Assembly (NCBI GenBank): GCA_017451265.1
Contig: JAFSPU010000003.1
Span: 124,001 to 188,000 of the forward strand
Source of the DNA: Clostridiales bacterium
GTDB taxonomy: Bacteria > Bacillota > Clostridia > Saccharofermentanales > Saccharofermentanaceae
DNA: 64,000 bases
Reading direction: 5' to 3'
A program made the position numbers and the translations under genes. Every line of letters begins with the position of its first letter. The first letter of the stretch is position 1. Positions 42,119 to 50,660 of this stretch are shown piece after piece. Under the pieces are notes generated by a model. It did no database searches. It saw only the letters and a program-made list of their open reading frames with translations, and was not told where the DNA came from.

Positions 42119-42720
42119 GCCTGACCTGCCGTCCTTCCCTTCTCGAATGCGGAAAGGTTGCCCGGGATAGTCTTGGGCTTGGACTCGAATGCCTCCTCGA
42201 TGGCCTTCTTCCACTCGGCTTCATCTGCTCCGAAATAGTTGGAAAGTGCACCGAGCATTACGATATTAGTTGCCTTGGTAGTACCCGTCTCCAGGGAAAG
42301 TCCTGTGGCATCGATGGGTACGATCTTGGCGTTATCGCCGGCAGCTTCCTTAAGGCTCTCGATTACGCCCTCAGGGTACTTCATCTGGCCCATGAGAACA
42401 GGCAGAGACTTGATCTGCTGTGTGTTTACGATCATGGTGCCGCCCTTCTTAAGAAGCTTGCCCCATCTTACGGACTCAACTTCCTCGAAAGACAGAACGA
42501 AGTCTGCCATTCCCTCTTCAATAATAGGTGAATGTACTTCAGGTGCGATCTTTACGTAAGTTACTACGGAACCGCCTCTCTGGCTCATTCCGTGCACCTC
42601 GGAAACCTTAACATCAAGGCCCAAGTTCATGGCAAGGATGCCGAGAAGCTTACCTGCTATAAGTGTTCCCTGTCCGCCGACACCGGCAAGTACTATAGAA
42701 GCATTTATCTCATTACTCAT
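42115..42720 (-). CDS. iorB: Indolepyruvate:ferredoxin oxidoreductase beta subunit
   Basis: Partner of IorA in the oxidative decarboxylation of aryl pyruvates to aryl-acetyl-CoA with ferredoxin reduction. A 201-residue gamma-type domain: IVLAGVGGQGTLIAGKLL, SEVHGMSQRGGSVVTYVKI and ADFVLSFEEVE. It lies two bases after iorA. Aromatic amino-acid fermentation of this kind suggests an anaerobic host. Confidence 0.95.
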   Translation of the reverse strand: MSNEINASIVLAGVGGQGTLIAGKLLGILAMNLGLDVKVSEVHGMSQRGGSVVTYVKIAPEVHSPIIEEGMADFVLSFEEVESVRWGKLLKKGGTMIVNTQQIKSLPVLMGQMKYPEGVIESLKEAAGDNAKIVPIDATGLSLETGTTKATNIVMLGALSNYFGADEAEWKKAIEEAFESKPKTIPGNLSAFEKGRTAGQA

Positions 42721-42722
42721 AA

Positions 42723-44495
42723 TTATTCCTCCGCCTTAACAAGTGCACCGAAACGGCACATATTCACGCAAAGTCCGCAGTTATTGCAGCTCTCTGCATC
42801 GATTGACGGGAAACCTTCCGCGTCGATCGTGAGCGCAGGGCACATAATCCTTGCACAGGCACCGCACTTCTTACACTTCTCATAATCAACGGAAGCCTCG
42901 ATACCCTTCTTGGCTCTTCCCGTGGGAATGAGTGCGCAGGGGCGTCTTGCGATGACAACGGAAACGACATCTCTTGCGAGCTCTTCCTTGATAACCTGCT
43001 CGCAGCCGAAGGTGTCGACAGGATCGACTACGCGGATTGCTTCAGGTACTACGCCTACGCTCTCACAGAGCTTCTCAAGGGAAACAGCGGGTGCTGCCTC
43101 AAGTCTGATGTTCTTACCTGTGCAGGGGTTCTGCTGGTGACCCGTCATACCCGTGATGGAGTTATCGAGGATGATGAGCGTAATGGCACTGCCGTTATAA
43201 ACCGCATTCATGAGGTTAGTGATACCGGAGTGCAGGAACGTGGAGTCTCCGATGACGCCGACGGTCTTCTTGGAGTCCTCGTGGTCTGTGGCCTTATCAA
43301 AACCGTGTGCCATGCCTACGGAAGCTCCCATGCAGACAACTGTATCGACAGCCTGCATCGGGGGCAAAGCTCCGAGTGTGTAGCAGCCGATGTCGCCCGT
43401 GACGTTGACCTTAAGTCTCTTGAGTGCGAGGAACAGACCCTTGTGAGGGCAGCCGGCGCAAAGTACCGGGGGACGGCCCGGGATCTGGGGCAACTTGGAA
43501 GCATCCAGAGCAGCCACAGGAAGCTCGTTGTCCGTGAGCTTCTCGGTAAGAAGCCTTGCGGAGTACTCACCCTGCAGTGTGAAAAGCTCCTTGCCCTCGC
43601 ACTTGATGCCCATGGCCTTAATCTCAGTCTCGAGGAAAGGATCAAGCTCCTCTACGATAACAAGTCTTTCTACCTTGGAAGCGAAGTCCCTAATGACCTT
43701 CTCGGAAAGAGGCCATACGAGACCGAGCTTCAATACGCTCGCATTAGGAAGCGCGTCTCTTACATACTGATATGCGGCACCGTCGGTGATGATACCGAGC
43801 TGGGTGTCACGCATTTCGATCTTATGAAGGGCTACGCCCTCGGGATCGGATTCAACATCGCTGATAATCTTGGAAGTTCTGTCCTCGACTACTACGTGCT
43901 TGCCGATGGCATACGCAGGCATCATTACGTACTTGGGAGGATTCTTCTCATAATCCTTGATAACGATGGGCTGAGGCTCCTCGGTATCAACTACGGATCT
44001 TGAGTGTGAAACTCTGGTGTGAAGTCTTAAGATAACGGGAGTGTCGTACTTCTCCGAGAACTCGAAGGCGTACTTTGTGAATCTTCTGCACTCCTCGGAA
44101 TCAGAAGGCTCGAGCATGGGAACCTTGGATGCGCGTGCGTAATTTCTGGAATCCTGCTCATTCTGTGAGGAATGCATTCCGGGGTCGTCAGCAACACAGA
44201 AAACAAGTCCGCCGTTAACGCCCGTATATGATGCTGTAAAAAGAGGATCGGCACATACATTCATACCTACGTGCTTCATGCAGGTCATGGCTCTGCCGCC
44301 TCTTACAGAACAGCCTATGGCAGCCTCGGCTCCGCACTTCTCGTTCGGTGCCCATTCGCAGGCTACTTCAGGGTATTTTGCTATTTCTTCAGTAATCTCG
44401 GTACTCGGTGTTCCGGGATAAGATGAGACAAACTTTACGCCTGCCTCGTAAGCTCCTCTGGCAACAGCTTCGTTGCCAAGCATGATCTTCTTCAT
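42723..44495 (-). CDS. iorA: Indolepyruvate:ferredoxin oxidoreductase alpha subunit
   Basis: TPP- and Fe-S-dependent catalytic subunit of 590 residues. Features: MLGNEAVARGAYEAGVKFVSSYPGTPSTEI at the pyrimidine domain, VTGDIGCYTLG and GDSTFLHSGITNL in the TPP-binding part, and a C-terminal ferredoxin domain with CKKCGACARIMC and CNNCGLCVNMC for two clusters. AGGAG precedes the ATG. Confidence 0.97.
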   Translation of the reverse strand: MKKIMLGNEAVARGAYEAGVKFVSSYPGTPSTEITEEIAKYPEVACEWAPNEKCGAEAAIGCSVRGGRAMTCMKHVGMNVCADPLFTASYTGVNGGLVFCVADDPGMHSSQNEQDSRNYARASKVPMLEPSDSEECRRFTKYAFEFSEKYDTPVILRLHTRVSHSRSVVDTEEPQPIVIKDYEKNPPKYVMMPAYAIGKHVVVEDRTSKIISDVESDPEGVALHKIEMRDTQLGIITDGAAYQYVRDALPNASVLKLGLVWPLSEKVIRDFASKVERLVIVEELDPFLETEIKAMGIKCEGKELFTLQGEYSARLLTEKLTDNELPVAALDASKLPQIPGRPPVLCAGCPHKGLFLALKRLKVNVTGDIGCYTLGALPPMQAVDTVVCMGASVGMAHGFDKATDHEDSKKTVGVIGDSTFLHSGITNLMNAVYNGSAITLIILDNSITGMTGHQQNPCTGKNIRLEAAPAVSLEKLCESVGVVPEAIRVVDPVDTFGCEQVIKEELARDVVSVVIARRPCALIPTGRAKKGIEASVDYEKCKKCGACARIMCPALTIDAEGFPSIDAESCNNCGLCVNMCRFGALVKAEE

Positions 44496-44540
44496 GTGGA
44501 CTCTCCTAAAGCTTTATTACAAAGCTTTATTGTACCACAT

Positions 44541-45014
44541 TCAGAGGATAGTCTCCATTCCGTACTTATAGGGAACCATGCCCAGGCTCTTATAAAAAGC
44601 GACGGCACTGTCATTGCCTTCCCACACGTTCAAAGTAATGTTATGGCAGCCCTGCTCCACCGCGTATTCCTTTACATAATCGTAGAGTCTGCGGCCTATA
44701 CCGCCGCCCCTTAAAGTCTCATCGACACACAGATCATCTATGTAAAGCGTCTTGATATCAGTCAGGATGTTATTGCCCGGGTGCTGCTCGAGAACACAGA
44801 AAGCATAGCCCTGCACGGTGCCGGCCTCGTCCTCACAAACGAAGACAGGCCTGAAATCATCCTCTATAAGCGCGAGTATCTGCCTGTCGTTATACTTACG
44901 GCAGTCAGCCTTAAACAGATCAGGACGAATGTTGTGATGGATTGTAAGGACCTGATTAAGTAGATCCGCAATGCGCGGGATATCTTTCTCGAGGGCGCGT
45001 CTGCACTGCCCCAT
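44541..45014 (-). CDS. GNAT-family N-acetyltransferase
   Basis: The protein has 157 residues with the GNAT core: YIDDLCVDETLRGGGIGRRLY (acetyl-CoA loop R-G-G-G-I-G) followed by YVKEYAVEQGCHNITLNVWEGNDSAVAFYKSLGM. The substrate is unknown. AGAGGT lies before the ATG, which follows the SGNH gene stop almost directly, so the two may be co-transcribed. Confidence 0.9.
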   Translation of the reverse strand: MGQCRRALEKDIPRIADLLNQVLTIHHNIRPDLFKADCRKYNDRQILALIEDDFRPVFVCEDEAGTVQGYAFCVLEQHPGNNILTDIKTLYIDDLCVDETLRGGGIGRRLYDYVKEYAVEQGCHNITLNVWEGNDSAVAFYKSLGMVPYKYGMETIL

Positions 45015-45015
45015 C

Positions 45016-46539
45016 TTATGTACCTCTATACCTGTAGATGTGGCGCTCGGAAGCGAGCATGGATCTTACATAAGAAGCAACCTGGCCTGCCCATACGCCG
45101 TAACCCGTGTTATTCATATGAACGTAACCGTCAGAGGAATAGCCGGAATACAAAGCATCCGTGCCGTTCTTCAACGCGGTGTTGATATCGATGTAGTCGA
45201 GCCTGTGGGACTCGCAGTAAGCCTGCATAAGTGCATTAAGCTCATCAATCTTATCATTCGTAAGACCGGGAGTCTGAGCGGAATCGCACCTCGGTGTCGT
45301 AGACACAATGAACACGCGGATACCGGGGTTTGCAGCCGTAATGCCGTCAATATAAGCGGCATATCTGTCAGCTACCACGGAAGCCTCTGCACTTACAAGG
45401 TCGTTTGTACCCATGCAGATAAACACTTTACGCACGCCGGCCATGTTAAGAAGCTGTGCGGCCTGCATCTCAATGTCGTTGTACTGGAGCATGTAGCCGG
45501 ACATGCTGTTCATGTCAGACAGGAACGAGTAGCTTACGCGAGCATAGATCTGTACGTCACCGAGAAGTCCGCTGCCGTTAGCCGAGAAGTACAGCGGGAA
45601 GCCTGCAGTAACGGAGTTGCCTACGAAAGCGGCATCAGCGAAATAGTCAGCTACCGCAACGTCAGTGATGCCGGCAGTATTAAGCACTACGGAAGTACCG
45701 GGCATAAGGCCCTTGTTAATGCACGATGTGGTAAAAGATGATCTGTTTACGAAGTAGTTATACAGATAATCGAGATTGATATTACCGCTCATGGAACTTA
45801 CGAGCGCATATGTCTCAGCAGTTCTCGGACTTCTTCCCTCGAAAGCTCTGTAGAAGATCTCCACTACCTTTCCGGGAGAAGATGTCTTGGCGGCTGCGAT
45901 GAAATCATCGTTGAAGATGATATCGTAAGCCACCTGACGGCATGTAGTCCTTAAATAAGTAAGATCCTGAGCCAAAGACTCCCTCTGCTCAGAGGTCATG
46001 GAAGAATTAATGAAATACGAATTCAGATTATCGATATAACCGTAGCAGTCATCCGTTACAGCAAGCTGAACCGAAGGTGTGGCTGCACTTCCGGAATACA
46101 TACCTGCAGAGGCGCACACATCCGCCCACTCACCTGAATTGACAAAGCCCATCATTACATCGCCTCTGTCAGCGCCCTCAGCAAGAGCATTAACCCAGAC
46201 CTGCATTCCGGTCTCATCAGGAGCACGGTTAAAGAAAACGTGGTAAAGCATATCGACGAAGCATGAATCATCCAGGTTAAGATTAAGTGCTTCCTGGCTG
46301 AAGATGATGCCGCGTGCTACATCAGCGCCGTTAGTCTCACCGCACTGAAGCTTATAACACCAGTCATTAAAGCCTTCGGGATCAGGTGTTCTGCCCAAAG
46401 CATAACCGTAAAGGCGGTTAACGAAGTCACCGACACCGGGATTCGGGTCTGCATTAACGCGTCCCGCCATAAACGGAACCTCAAAAAGTATTATCAGGGC
46501 TGCCAAAACAGCCGTTAACTGCTTAATTAACTTACGCAT
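45016..46539 (-). CDS. Secreted SGNH hydrolase with DUF4214 repeats
   Basis: About 507 residues. It has a signal peptide (KLIKQLTAVLAALIILFEVPFMAGRVNA), then DUF4214-type repeats (FVNRLYGYALGRTPDPEGFNDW; MLYHVFFNRAPDETGMQVW), then a C-terminal SGNH fold: FVGNSVTAGFP (Gly-Asn-Ser where GDS is usual), ICMGTNDLV and DGYVHMNNTGY. It is likely an extracellular esterase or deacetylase acting on surface glycans. The start is set at 46539: TATTAT at 46546-46551 would be a -10 box six bases before it. The frame is open back through the tRNA gene, which is an artefact. Confidence 0.8.
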   Translation of the reverse strand: MRKLIKQLTAVLAALIILFEVPFMAGRVNADPNPGVGDFVNRLYGYALGRTPDPEGFNDWCYKLQCGETNGADVARGIIFSQEALNLNLDDSCFVDMLYHVFFNRAPDETGMQVWVNALAEGADRGDVMMGFVNSGEWADVCASAGMYSGSAATPSVQLAVTDDCYGYIDNLNSYFINSSMTSEQRESLAQDLTYLRTTCRQVAYDIIFNDDFIAAAKTSSPGKVVEIFYRAFEGRSPRTAETYALVSSMSGNINLDYLYNYFVNRSSFTTSCINKGLMPGTSVVLNTAGITDVAVADYFADAAFVGNSVTAGFPLYFSANGSGLLGDVQIYARVSYSFLSDMNSMSGYMLQYNDIEMQAAQLLNMAGVRKVFICMGTNDLVSAEASVVADRYAAYIDGITAANPGIRVFIVSTTPRCDSAQTPGLTNDKIDELNALMQAYCESHRLDYIDINTALKNGTDALYSGYSSDGYVHMNNTGYGVWAGQVASYVRSMLASERHIYRYRGT

Positions 46540-46588
46540 ACGCATATAATAACATCTATTAAGTAGGAAAATGTAAGAAAAAATAGAC

Positions 46589-46618
46589 AAAAAAATCCCG
46601 GATCTTGTGATCCGGGAT
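46589..46618 (-). terminator. Terminator downstream of tRNA-Leu
   Basis: AUCCCGGAUC-ACAA-GAUCCGGGAU followed by a run of seven T on the minus strand, a few bases after the tRNA CCA end. Confidence 0.9.
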
Positions 46619-46623
46619 GTTAA

Positions 46624-46708
46624 TGGTGCGGCCGACGAGACTTGAACTCGTATGGGGTTAACCACACGCCCCTCAAACGTGCGCGTCTGCCAGTTCCGCC
46701 ACGGCCGC
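46624..46708 (-). tRNA. tRNA-Leu(GAG)
   Basis: An 85-nt sequence on the minus strand, starting GCGGCCGTGGCGGAACTGG and ending in an encoded CCA. The acceptor stem GCGGCCG pairs with CGGCCGC. The anticodon arm CACGT-TTGAGGG-GCGTG reads GAG. A long variable arm and the T-loop GTTCAAGTC are typical of a class II leucine tRNA. Confidence 0.96.
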
Positions 46709-46780
46709 GAATGCATGCCATTCGCAAGTGCAAGAACGATTATATTGATACATGCCCCAACTGTCAAGCAGTTTTTGAAA

Positions 46781-47917
46781 CTAAAAGAAAAATACTCCCA
46801 GGCAGAACACAGAAGCCGTCAGAAGCGTGATCAGCATGGTACCGAACATGCATATCTGAACCGTCTTCTCTTTAAATCTTCCAAGGCCCAGATACAGCGT
46901 AAACAGGCTCGCGTAGTATCTGTAATAGCATGCGGTAGGCGCATTATACTCAGGGTCTCTTATCGTCATGCAAAGTGCAATGATGAAGAGCACCGAGTAA
47001 ATAACGGCAACCACGGAAGGAATCGAGATCTTCCCTGCCCGCTTCATGATCAGTATTTCTCTTACTATAAGGAATATCAGCAGTGCCATCAGAAGAAGTG
47101 AGAAAGCCTCGTTTATCTTAAACAGAACAATGGCATCCATCTCACCGCCGTACTTATAAGTGTCAGTAAATACAACCTGCAGCGACACCCATATGGTCTT
47201 GAAAATATCAGACTTGATCCTGAGCCAGTATCCGTACTGACAGTCCATGAACAGTTTCCAGTTTCCGAATCTGATCTGCAGGAATATAGGATAGATAAGA
47301 CTTATCGCCGTGGCAGGAATATATGCGAGGACGATGTTCTTTATCCACTTCTTGTACTCTTTGCTCCTTATCATCTCCATCACCATGCCCACGAAGATCG
47401 CAAAGAAAAGAAGCGAGCCGGTATTACGCGTGGCCACGCTCAAGCCCAGCACCACGCCTATAAGCAAAGGATTGCGGCGGGTCACGTACAGGTAGAAGGC
47501 TGTGACCGTGAAGAAAAAGAAGAGCGCCTCCGTGTACTCAAGCGAGATAAACAGCGCCAAGGGCGAGAAAGCTGCCAGCGCAAGCACGTAGCACGCCTTG
47601 GCCTCCACCTTCATCTTAAGGATCAGCTGCTTCAGGAAAACAAGCGAGAAAAAGAAAGCCAGGTGGTTCACGATAACTGCGCCCACGTGTCCCAGGTAAC
47701 GGATCACGAGCGGCGCCATGGGGAAGCAGGCCGTCATGTACTCTTCCTGATAGCCTATGGCAGCGACATTGCGGTAATGCTCCGCGTCAAAAAGCAGGAG
47801 CACGTCGGCATACGATTTCTGCGCAATGAGCAGCACAGCAGCAAAAAGCAGCCTTGAGAGCGCAAACAGCAGGAATACGTCCTTGTTGTCGGTAAAGAAC
47901 TTCTTAACTTTCTCCAT
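46781..47917 (-). CDS. GT-C type mannosyltransferase-like membrane protein (PIG-V-like)
   Basis: A 378-residue polytopic membrane protein. Early in the chain FDAEHYRNVAAIGY followed by CFPMAPLVIRYL resembles the WD..HY..IA..GY / FFPL.P pattern of PIG-V and related GT-C mannosyltransferases, which use lipid-linked sugars outside the membrane. It probably glycosylates a surface polymer or protein; the acceptor is unknown. TATAAT at 47926-47931 lies eight bases before the ATG and no Shine-Dalgarno sequence is seen, so the transcript may be leaderless. Confidence 0.7.
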   Translation of the reverse strand: MEKVKKFFTDNKDVFLLFALSRLLFAAVLLIAQKSYADVLLLFDAEHYRNVAAIGYQEEYMTACFPMAPLVIRYLGHVGAVIVNHLAFFFSLVFLKQLILKMKVEAKACYVLALAAFSPLALFISLEYTEALFFFFTVTAFYLYVTRRNPLLIGVVLGLSVATRNTGSLLFFAIFVGMVMEMIRSKEYKKWIKNIVLAYIPATAISLIYPIFLQIRFGNWKLFMDCQYGYWLRIKSDIFKTIWVSLQVVFTDTYKYGGEMDAIVLFKINEAFSLLLMALLIFLIVREILIMKRAGKISIPSVVAVIYSVLFIIALCMTIRDPEYNAPTACYYRYYASLFTLYLGLGRFKEKTVQICMFGTMLITLLTASVFCLGVFFF

Positions 47918-47948
47918 ACATACGAATTATAGCATTAGTATTAAGGCA

Positions 47949-47977
47949 ACAAAAAACACCGGATGCGATCCGGTGTT
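47949..47977 (-). terminator. Terminator downstream of tRNA-Arg
   Basis: AACACCGGAU-CGC-AUCCGGUGUU followed by six T on the minus strand, just after the tRNA 3' end. It overlaps the -35 region of the next gene. Confidence 0.85.
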
Positions 47978-47979
47978 AA

Positions 47980-48056
47980 TGGTGAGCCATGGGGGACTCG
48001 AACCTCCGACCCACAGCTTAGAAGGCTGTTGCTCTATCCAGCTGAGCTAATGACCC
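47980..48056 (-). tRNA. tRNA-Arg(TCT)
   Basis: A 77-nt sequence on the minus strand, starting GGGTCATTAGCTCAGCTGG with encoded CCA. The acceptor stem GGGTCAT pairs with ATGGCTC. The anticodon loop CTTCTAA reads TCT. The T-arm contains GGTTCGAGTC. Confidence 0.97.
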
Positions 48057-48124
48057 ACATAAAGTCAAAAGTATTTTGACCAAGAGATTTTATACCATTT
48101 TATCCGAGTTGGCAAATCATATTT

Positions 48125-48871
48125 TTATGATTTGTATTCTACCAGTTTTGTGAAGCCGCAGTAGTCGCATGTTGCCTTGCGCAAAGACTCGTCGGGAATA
48201 AGCTTTCCGCCGCATGTCGGGCAGATCATGCTGACAGTGAGAGGCATGGTGTGAAGGTCCTTGAAGTGATAGCCGACCTTCTGCTCCACATAAAGCTTCA
48301 CGCCGTCCACAGCCGACTTTTCTGCTGCAGTCATGCCGTCCATCTTAGCGATATACTCCGCTCTTAATGCAAGTCCTACCAAAGACTTACTGTCTGCGCG
48401 GTCCAGATAGACCTTAACCTCATCGAATGTCATGGGCCTGTATGTCTCAAGCTCTGCGATGGCATCCCTGTACTTTTCAGGGATATCACCTGTGGCCTTA
48501 ATGTTCCTGATCCTCTCTGTGATGGCATGCGCCTCATCCTTCGAGATATTTCCGTCAATGCCTGCGATATACCAGCAAAGAACGATACCGGCCTTCATGG
48601 TGTTGAAGGACTTATCATCAAGAAGCTTAACGTTGATAGCTGCCTTGTCGGCATCAGCCTGGGCTTTGATCTTGGCGATCTCCTCTGCACTCTTGCGGCG
48701 GCGGGCTTCTTCATCCATCTGCTTCTTCTGGATCTCATAAGCCTGCATCTTTGCCTGTGCCTCAGCCTTACGAGCCTCAGCCGCTTTGTTATCCGCCTCC
48801 ATAAGAGAACTGACCGCACCTGCAGCCAGATTTCCCAGTACATGGTTCATGAGCTTCATACCTAATCCCAT
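48125..48871 (-). CDS. Coiled-coil, TerB-like and zinc-ribbon protein
   Basis: The 248-residue protein is of unknown role. An alanine- and lysine-rich coiled coil (about 20-75) follows a short hydrophobic start. Next comes a helical segment resembling TerB/YebE-type domains (AGIDGNISKDEAHAITERI; AKMDGMTAAEKSAVDGV), and finally a zinc ribbon with CPTCGGKL and CDYCGFTK. No enzymatic motif is evident. AGGGAGAG precedes the ATG. It is divergent from the MutS-like gene with a shared 76-bp promoter gap. Confidence 0.6.
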   Translation of the reverse strand: MGLGMKLMNHVLGNLAAGAVSSLMEADNKAAEARKAEAQAKMQAYEIQKKQMDEEARRRKSAEEIAKIKAQADADKAAINVKLLDDKSFNTMKAGIVLCWYIAGIDGNISKDEAHAITERIRNIKATGDIPEKYRDAIAELETYRPMTFDEVKVYLDRADSKSLVGLALRAEYIAKMDGMTAAEKSAVDGVKLYVEQKVGYHFKDLHTMPLTVSMICPTCGGKLIPDESLRKATCDYCGFTKLVEYKS

Positions 48872-48947
48872 AGTGCACTCTCCCTATTAAATTCCTTTAC
48901 TATTATACTATAATAATCGTATCCTTCTCCGAGTGGAGGTAATTATT

Positions 48948-50660
48948 ATGTCCATGGACAACAAAACAGCAGTAAGCCTGCTTTTTCACGGTACAGAACC
49001 CGCTTACAAAGTCTTGAGCGACACCACGGTCCATGACCTCGGAATCGACACCATCACCACGCAGATCACCTCTGACCCGAAGGAACAGCAGATGATCATC
49101 CGTGTCCTGTCCAGATTCACTGCCGACCCTGAAGTGGCCGGATACAGACAGGACATCTTCGACGACATCTATAACCTGCCGCAGATGCGAGAGAAGCTTC
49201 TCGATCTTATGAATCAGATCGACTACCTTAAAGACTACGGCACCTGGCGTAAGAGCGCCGAGGAGAAGCCGGGACTTTGGGATCTCATGCACAGGCTCGA
49301 TGAGCTCAAGTCATTCATCACCTGCGTGGAATCACTTCACGACTGCCTTTCTGATCCCGGCATCAAGTCACAGGGACTTAAGGACATGCTTTCCTATATC
49401 GATACACTCTACACCGATGCCAGCTTCGCTCAGATGAAGAAGGACATCGAGAACATAAGCGTGGATGCAAACTCCATCCAGAGCGTCACCATCGGCATCA
49501 ATGTTAATTCCAGATTCGAAGCCGAGAGCTTAGGCCTCATCTCGGTCAACGCCAAGTCTTTTAAAAAATCCGGCATCGTGAGCAACTTTGCTGACGCAGT
49601 AGCCGCCAAGGATAAGCTTAACAAGGACACGGCCTGGGACGGCGACATGCGCTATGAGCCCGCTGACACCCCAAGCACCGAGGGGGCTCTGGACAAGATC
49701 AACGCCACCTTGACCGAAGGCATTAACTACTCCAGCGTAATCGGCAACAAGTCCACACTTTCAAAGGTTCCGGACGGAGACAGCACCTCGGGCTCGACCT
49801 TCTACCTTTCGAACGTCGCATCCAAGATGATGAGCCACCTGGTCAAGAAACTCAGGTCCGTGCTCTCCGCTTACTCCGACATCTCGATCGTTACCATAAG
49901 CAAGCTCATCCCCGAGCTTACGTACTACATCAACTTCGCCGAGTTTATTTCTGCAGCAAAGAAAAAGGGCATGCACTTTTGCAAGGCTCAGCCCGTACCC
50001 GCTCAAAACGACGTGTGCATGATGAATGCTAAGGGCTTCTATAACCTTAAGCTCGCCTCTTCCCTTGCAAGCAGCGATGAAGTGGTAGACAACGACCTCA
50101 TCTACGATGACACGCACGTGATCTACCTTCTCACGGGCGCCAACAGAGGCGGTAAGACCACGCTCACACAGGCTGTGGGGCTTCTGTATGCACTTGCGCA
50201 GGGCGGCATTTACGTGCCCGCAGACGCATTCGAATACACGCCCGCGGACATGATCTTCACGCACTTCCCGGCAGACGAGGACAAGACGATGGATCTCGGC
50301 CGTTTAGGTGAGGAATGCGTGCGCTTTAAGGAGATCTTTGACGGTGCCACAGGCGAAAGCCTCGTGCTGCTTAATGAAAGCTTCTCCACCACTTCCTTCG
50401 AGGAGGGGTACTACATTGCGGTGGATGCAGTGCGCGCCTTAAGGCTCAAGGGCAGCCGTACCATCTACAACACGCACATGCATAAGCTTGCGGAGAATGC
50501 CGCCGAGTTTAATGTATCTTCAGTCGTAATGGCGAGCGAGGAAGGAAAACGTTCCTACAAGGTAGTCGAGAAAGCACCTGAGGGCTCGTCCTACGCACGT
50601 GACATCGCGGCCAAGTACGGAGTTACTTACGAGATGCTTACGGGAGAAGAAAAAGCCTGA
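48948..50660 (+). CDS. MutS-related ATPase lacking the mismatch-binding domain
   Basis: A 570-residue protein with a helical lever region (about 70-390) and a C-terminal MutS ATPase domain: Walker A TGANRGGKTTLTQ, VPADAFEYTPADMIFTHFP and VLLNESFSTTSFEEG. In the last motif the Walker B Asp of MutS (DE-x-GRGT) is Asn, giving N-E-S. There is no mismatch-recognition domain I, so it is not a repair sensor of the MutS1 type. The role is unknown; related stand-alone proteins are common in Firmicutes. GGAGGT precedes the ATG at 48948. Confidence 0.75.
   Translation: MSMDNKTAVSLLFHGTEPAYKVLSDTTVHDLGIDTITTQITSDPKEQQMIIRVLSRFTADPEVAGYRQDIFDDIYNLPQMREKLLDLMNQIDYLKDYGTWRKSAEEKPGLWDLMHRLDELKSFITCVESLHDCLSDPGIKSQGLKDMLSYIDTLYTDASFAQMKKDIENISVDANSIQSVTIGINVNSRFEAESLGLISVNAKSFKKSGIVSNFADAVAAKDKLNKDTAWDGDMRYEPADTPSTEGALDKINATLTEGINYSSVIGNKSTLSKVPDGDSTSGSTFYLSNVASKMMSHLVKKLRSVLSAYSDISIVTISKLIPELTYYINFAEFISAAKKKGMHFCKAQPVPAQNDVCMMNAKGFYNLKLASSLASSDEVVDNDLIYDDTHVIYLLTGANRGGKTTLTQAVGLLYALAQGGIYVPADAFEYTPADMIFTHFPADEDKTMDLGRLGEECVRFKEIFDGATGESLVLLNESFSTTSFEEGYYIAVDAVRALRLKGSRTIYNTHMHKLAENAAEFNVSSVVMASEEGKRSYKVVEKAPEGSSYARDIAAKYGVTYEMLTGEEKA

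Noticed and set aside
46540..46767. Open frame extending the SGNH gene upstream
   Set aside because: It runs through the tRNA-Leu gene and its terminator; the signal peptide starts at 46539 or 46545.
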